Below are positions 3,562 through 5,516 of a DNA stretch of 5,516 nt, piece by piece. The position numbers were made by a program, and so were the translations under genes. Origin of the DNA: Chloroflexia bacterium (lineage in GTDB: Bacteria > Chloroflexota > Chloroflexia > Thermomicrobiales > UBA6265); assembly GCA_013696265.1 (NCBI GenBank), contig JACCYX010000255.1:1-5516 (forward strand). The letters are read 5' to 3'. The number at the start of each line of letters is the position of its first letter. The first letter of the stretch is position 1. The notes under the pieces were generated by a model. The model was not told the DNA's origin. It did not search any database and saw nothing but the letters and a program-made list of their open reading frames with translations.

Positions 3562-5516
3562 ATGTTCACGATTGACCTGGCATCACCATGCATTCGCCAC
3601 GCGCGTCGTGGATCGCTGGTGCTGGCGTTGCTCCTTCTCGCCTGCGCCGGACTCTCGCCTCAAGCACTGGTTGCCCAGGGCACCGAAAGCGTCGTCTGGG
3701 ATCGCTACGACGTGACCCTCGACGTGCGCTCCGACGGCACGATCCATGTCACCGAGCTCCAGGAAATCTCGTTTTACGGCAGATTTTCCTCCGGGTTCGC
3801 CTACATTCCGCTTAGCAATGTCGATGACCTCGAGAACGTGACCGTCTCCATGGCGAACGACCCCTCGGGAACGCCGGAATCGCTCGACTTCGTGACCGCC
3901 ACTCGTTACGACGCCGATCCGGGCGACTTTACCTATTTTGTCGAAGCCGGCGAACTGGCCATCGATTACTCCTTCGAACCAACCTCCAGCAACCAGGAAT
4001 CAACCCGCACCGTGGTGATCGAGTACGACGTAATCGGCGGCCTTCGCGTCTACGAGGATCTCGATCCCGCCAACCAGCAGGTCTGGTGGTACCCCATCAC
4101 CAGCGATGTCACCGATGTGGCCCCGGTTCGCCAATCGACGGTCACGGTCAACTTGCCCGAGGCGGTTCCGGCCGACCAGCTGGTGGCCTTCCCCGAGAAT
4201 CCGGAGATCGACGGCGACACGATTTCGTGGGAGCGGTCCAACCTGGAGGCGGGCGAAGAATTCGAGGTCAGTCTCCAGTTCCCGCCGATCACGTCGGCCC
4301 AGGAACCTGCCTGGCAGGACCGTGACGACCAGATTCGCCAGGAGCGTGAGCAAGCTGAGGAACGGTCAGCCTGGGCGGGCGTGCTCCTGCTCGTCGCCGG
4401 GCTCCTGACCGCGGTTGGCGGCGGCGTGGCGCTCTACGCCCTGTGGTTCACCAAGGGCCGGGACCCCGGCGTCGGTCTCGTCGCCGAATACATCCCGGAA
4501 CCGCCGGACGATCTCCGGCCCGGTGCCGTGGGCGTGCTGCTCGACGAAACGTTCCATTCCCGCGACGTGGTGGCCACGGTGCTCGACCTGGCCGAACGCG
4601 GCGTGATCAGGATGGACCCGGCCACCGAAGGCACGTCTGGTCAATACACGTTCACCCTGCTCGATCACAAGGAAACCTTGCGCGGGTACGAGCGGATCGT
4701 CCTCGACCTGATTTTCGGCGCCAGCGCGAAAGCGGGCACCGAGCAACCGATGCCCCAGGTGGCCGGCGCGCTGGCCACGCGCAACGACGAGATTGCCGGC
4801 AGCTTCTACCAGGAACTGGTCGATCACACATACTTCCGCGAATCCCCGGAGAAGACCCGCGACCGTTGGCATAAATTGTTCAAGGCGATTCCGGTCATCG
4901 TCGGCGTGATCGTGATCGGTATCGTGGTCGTGACCGGCGCCTGGTCGAACTTCGCGTTCTTCCCGATCTTCGTCGGCATCGGCCTGATGATCCTCTCGGG
5001 CTCGCTCGCCCGCGCCATGCCCCAGAAGACAGTCGCCGGCGCCGAATCCGCCGCCAAATGGCGCGCCTTTCGCACCTACCTGGACCAGATCGACGACCGC
5101 CAGGACCTCGCCGAGTCGCGCGCCGTTTTCGAGAAGTACCTGCCCTACGCCGTGGCCCTGGGCCTGGCCGAAAGCTGGACCCAGAAGTTTGCCTACAGGC
5201 CGATCCAGAGTCCGCAGTGGTACGGCGGGGCCGGACCGCTCTTCGGCGATGGCGGCACGGTCATCATCGGCGATCCACGTCGCCGCGGTTCCCGGCGCCG
5301 GGGCGGCGGCTGGACGATGGTTCCCGGTAGTTCGATGGGGCCGTTCGGCGGCGGCCAGGGGAGTTCCGGGAGCGGCGGAGGCGGTGGTGGCTTCGACATG
5401 CCGGGCATCCCCGGCATGCAGGACATGAGCGATAGTGCGGGCCGCGGTTTGCAAGGCGGCAGCAACAGCTTCTTCGACATGCTGGGCACGGTCGCCAAGG
5501 CGTTCGCCGAAAGCTC
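3562..5516 (+). CDS. DUF2207 domain membrane protein (3' end beyond window)
   Basis: An uninterrupted frame of 651 codons runs off the right edge. The order of parts matches DUF2207 (PF09972) proteins, whose role is unknown. Residues 1-38 look like a signal peptide: basic HARRGS, hydrophobic LVLALLLLACAG, likely cleavage after LVA (38). C28 in LLAC could instead be a lipobox Cys. A beta-rich extracytoplasmic domain follows (about 43-245, e.g. WDRYDVTLDVRSDGTIHVTE and QVWWYPIT), then a charged, possibly helical stretch (255-270), a membrane span (274-296), a cytoplasmic segment with RPGAVGVLLDETFHSRDVVA (319-338) running into LDLAERGVI, which recurs in the family and resembles a winged-helix-like fold, and two further spans (about 442-460 and 463-482). 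The C-terminal part turns Gly-rich (593-610), common in this family, then continues with a Met/Gly/Ser-rich segment. Typical family length suggests only a short piece is missing. It is divergent from the regulator; no link to metal transport is evident. Confidence 0.88.
   Translation, partial: MFTIDLASPCIRHARRGSLVLALLLLACAGLSPQALVAQGTESVVWDRYDVTLDVRSDGTIHVTELQEISFYGRFSSGFAYIPLSNVDDLENVTVSMANDPSGTPESLDFVTATRYDADPGDFTYFVEAGELAIDYSFEPTSSNQESTRTVVIEYDVIGGLRVYEDLDPANQQVWWYPITSDVTDVAPVRQSTVTVNLPEAVPADQLVAFPENPEIDGDTISWERSNLEAGEEFEVSLQFPPITSAQEPAWQDRDDQIRQEREQAEERSAWAGVLLLVAGLLTAVGGGVALYALWFTKGRDPGVGLVAEYIPEPPDDLRPGAVGVLLDETFHSRDVVATVLDLAERGVIRMDPATEGTSGQYTFTLLDHKETLRGYERIVLDLIFGASAKAGTEQPMPQVAGALATRNDEIAGSFYQELVDHTYFRESPEKTRDRWHKLFKAIPVIVGVIVIGIVVVTGAWSNFAFFPIFVGIGLMILSGSLARAMPQKTVAGAESAAKWRAFRTYLDQIDDRQDLAESRAVFEKYLPYAVALGLAESWTQKFAYRPIQSPQWYGGAGPLFGDGGTVIIGDPRRRGSRRRGGGWTMVPGSSMGPFGGGQGSSGSGGGGGGFDMPGIPGMQDMSDSAGRGLQGGSNSFFDMLGTVAKAFAES

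Noticed and set aside
4366..5454. A 362-codon minus-strand open frame opposite the DUF2207 gene
   Set aside because: Composition is Ala/Arg/Gly/His-rich without recognisable motifs, and the plus-strand frame has signal peptide, membrane spans and DUF2207 blocks throughout.
1..5516. CRISPR array, tRNA, rRNA or riboswitch
   Set aside because: No regularly spaced repeats, cloverleaf-like segments or known aptamer cores were found by reading both strands.

Overview
The window reads as chromosomal DNA from a high-GC bacterium. Hand counts give 43/60 G+C at 1081-1140 and 40/60 at 4441-4500. Gene content (a DUF2207 membrane protein beside a Fur-family regulator and a two-gene metal ABC transporter), GTG/TTG starts and palindromic intergenic repeats would suit a Chloroflexota (Thermomicrobia-like) genome. 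That placement is inference, with no marker gene to confirm it.

Layout. (1) 35-754 (+): a solitary Abi-like protein with a HEPN RNase motif (R-x4-H), in DNA clearly poorer in G+C (28/60 at 121-180, 30/60 at 481-540), probably an acquired defence or toxin-type gene. (2) 755-937: a short gap between convergent genes, with no convincing gene or terminator. (3) 3361 down to 938 (-): a metal-homeostasis locus in the order Fur/Zur-type regulator, ABC ATPase, ABC-3-type permease. The last two overlap by 4 bases (GTGA). (4) 2644-2860: the gap between regulator and ATPase holds a TTGACA promoter overlapped by a 7-1-7 inverted repeat of the Fur-box type, a REP-like palindrome, and a hairpin just behind the regulator gene. 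(5) 3362-3561: a divergent intergenic region with a second, related 7-1-7 site directly upstream of the regulator. (6) 3562 to the right edge (+): a DUF2207 membrane protein running off the window.

How it fits together: the regulator probably senses zinc (or another divalent metal), represses uptake-transporter transcription by binding the palindrome over the -35 region, and may control its own gene through the second site. The transporter's substrate-binding protein is not in the window. The DUF2207 and Abi-like genes show no evident functional tie to the metal locus. No wholly new multi-gene system is apparent; the best leads are the paired operator sites and the atypical metal-ligand set of the regulator.
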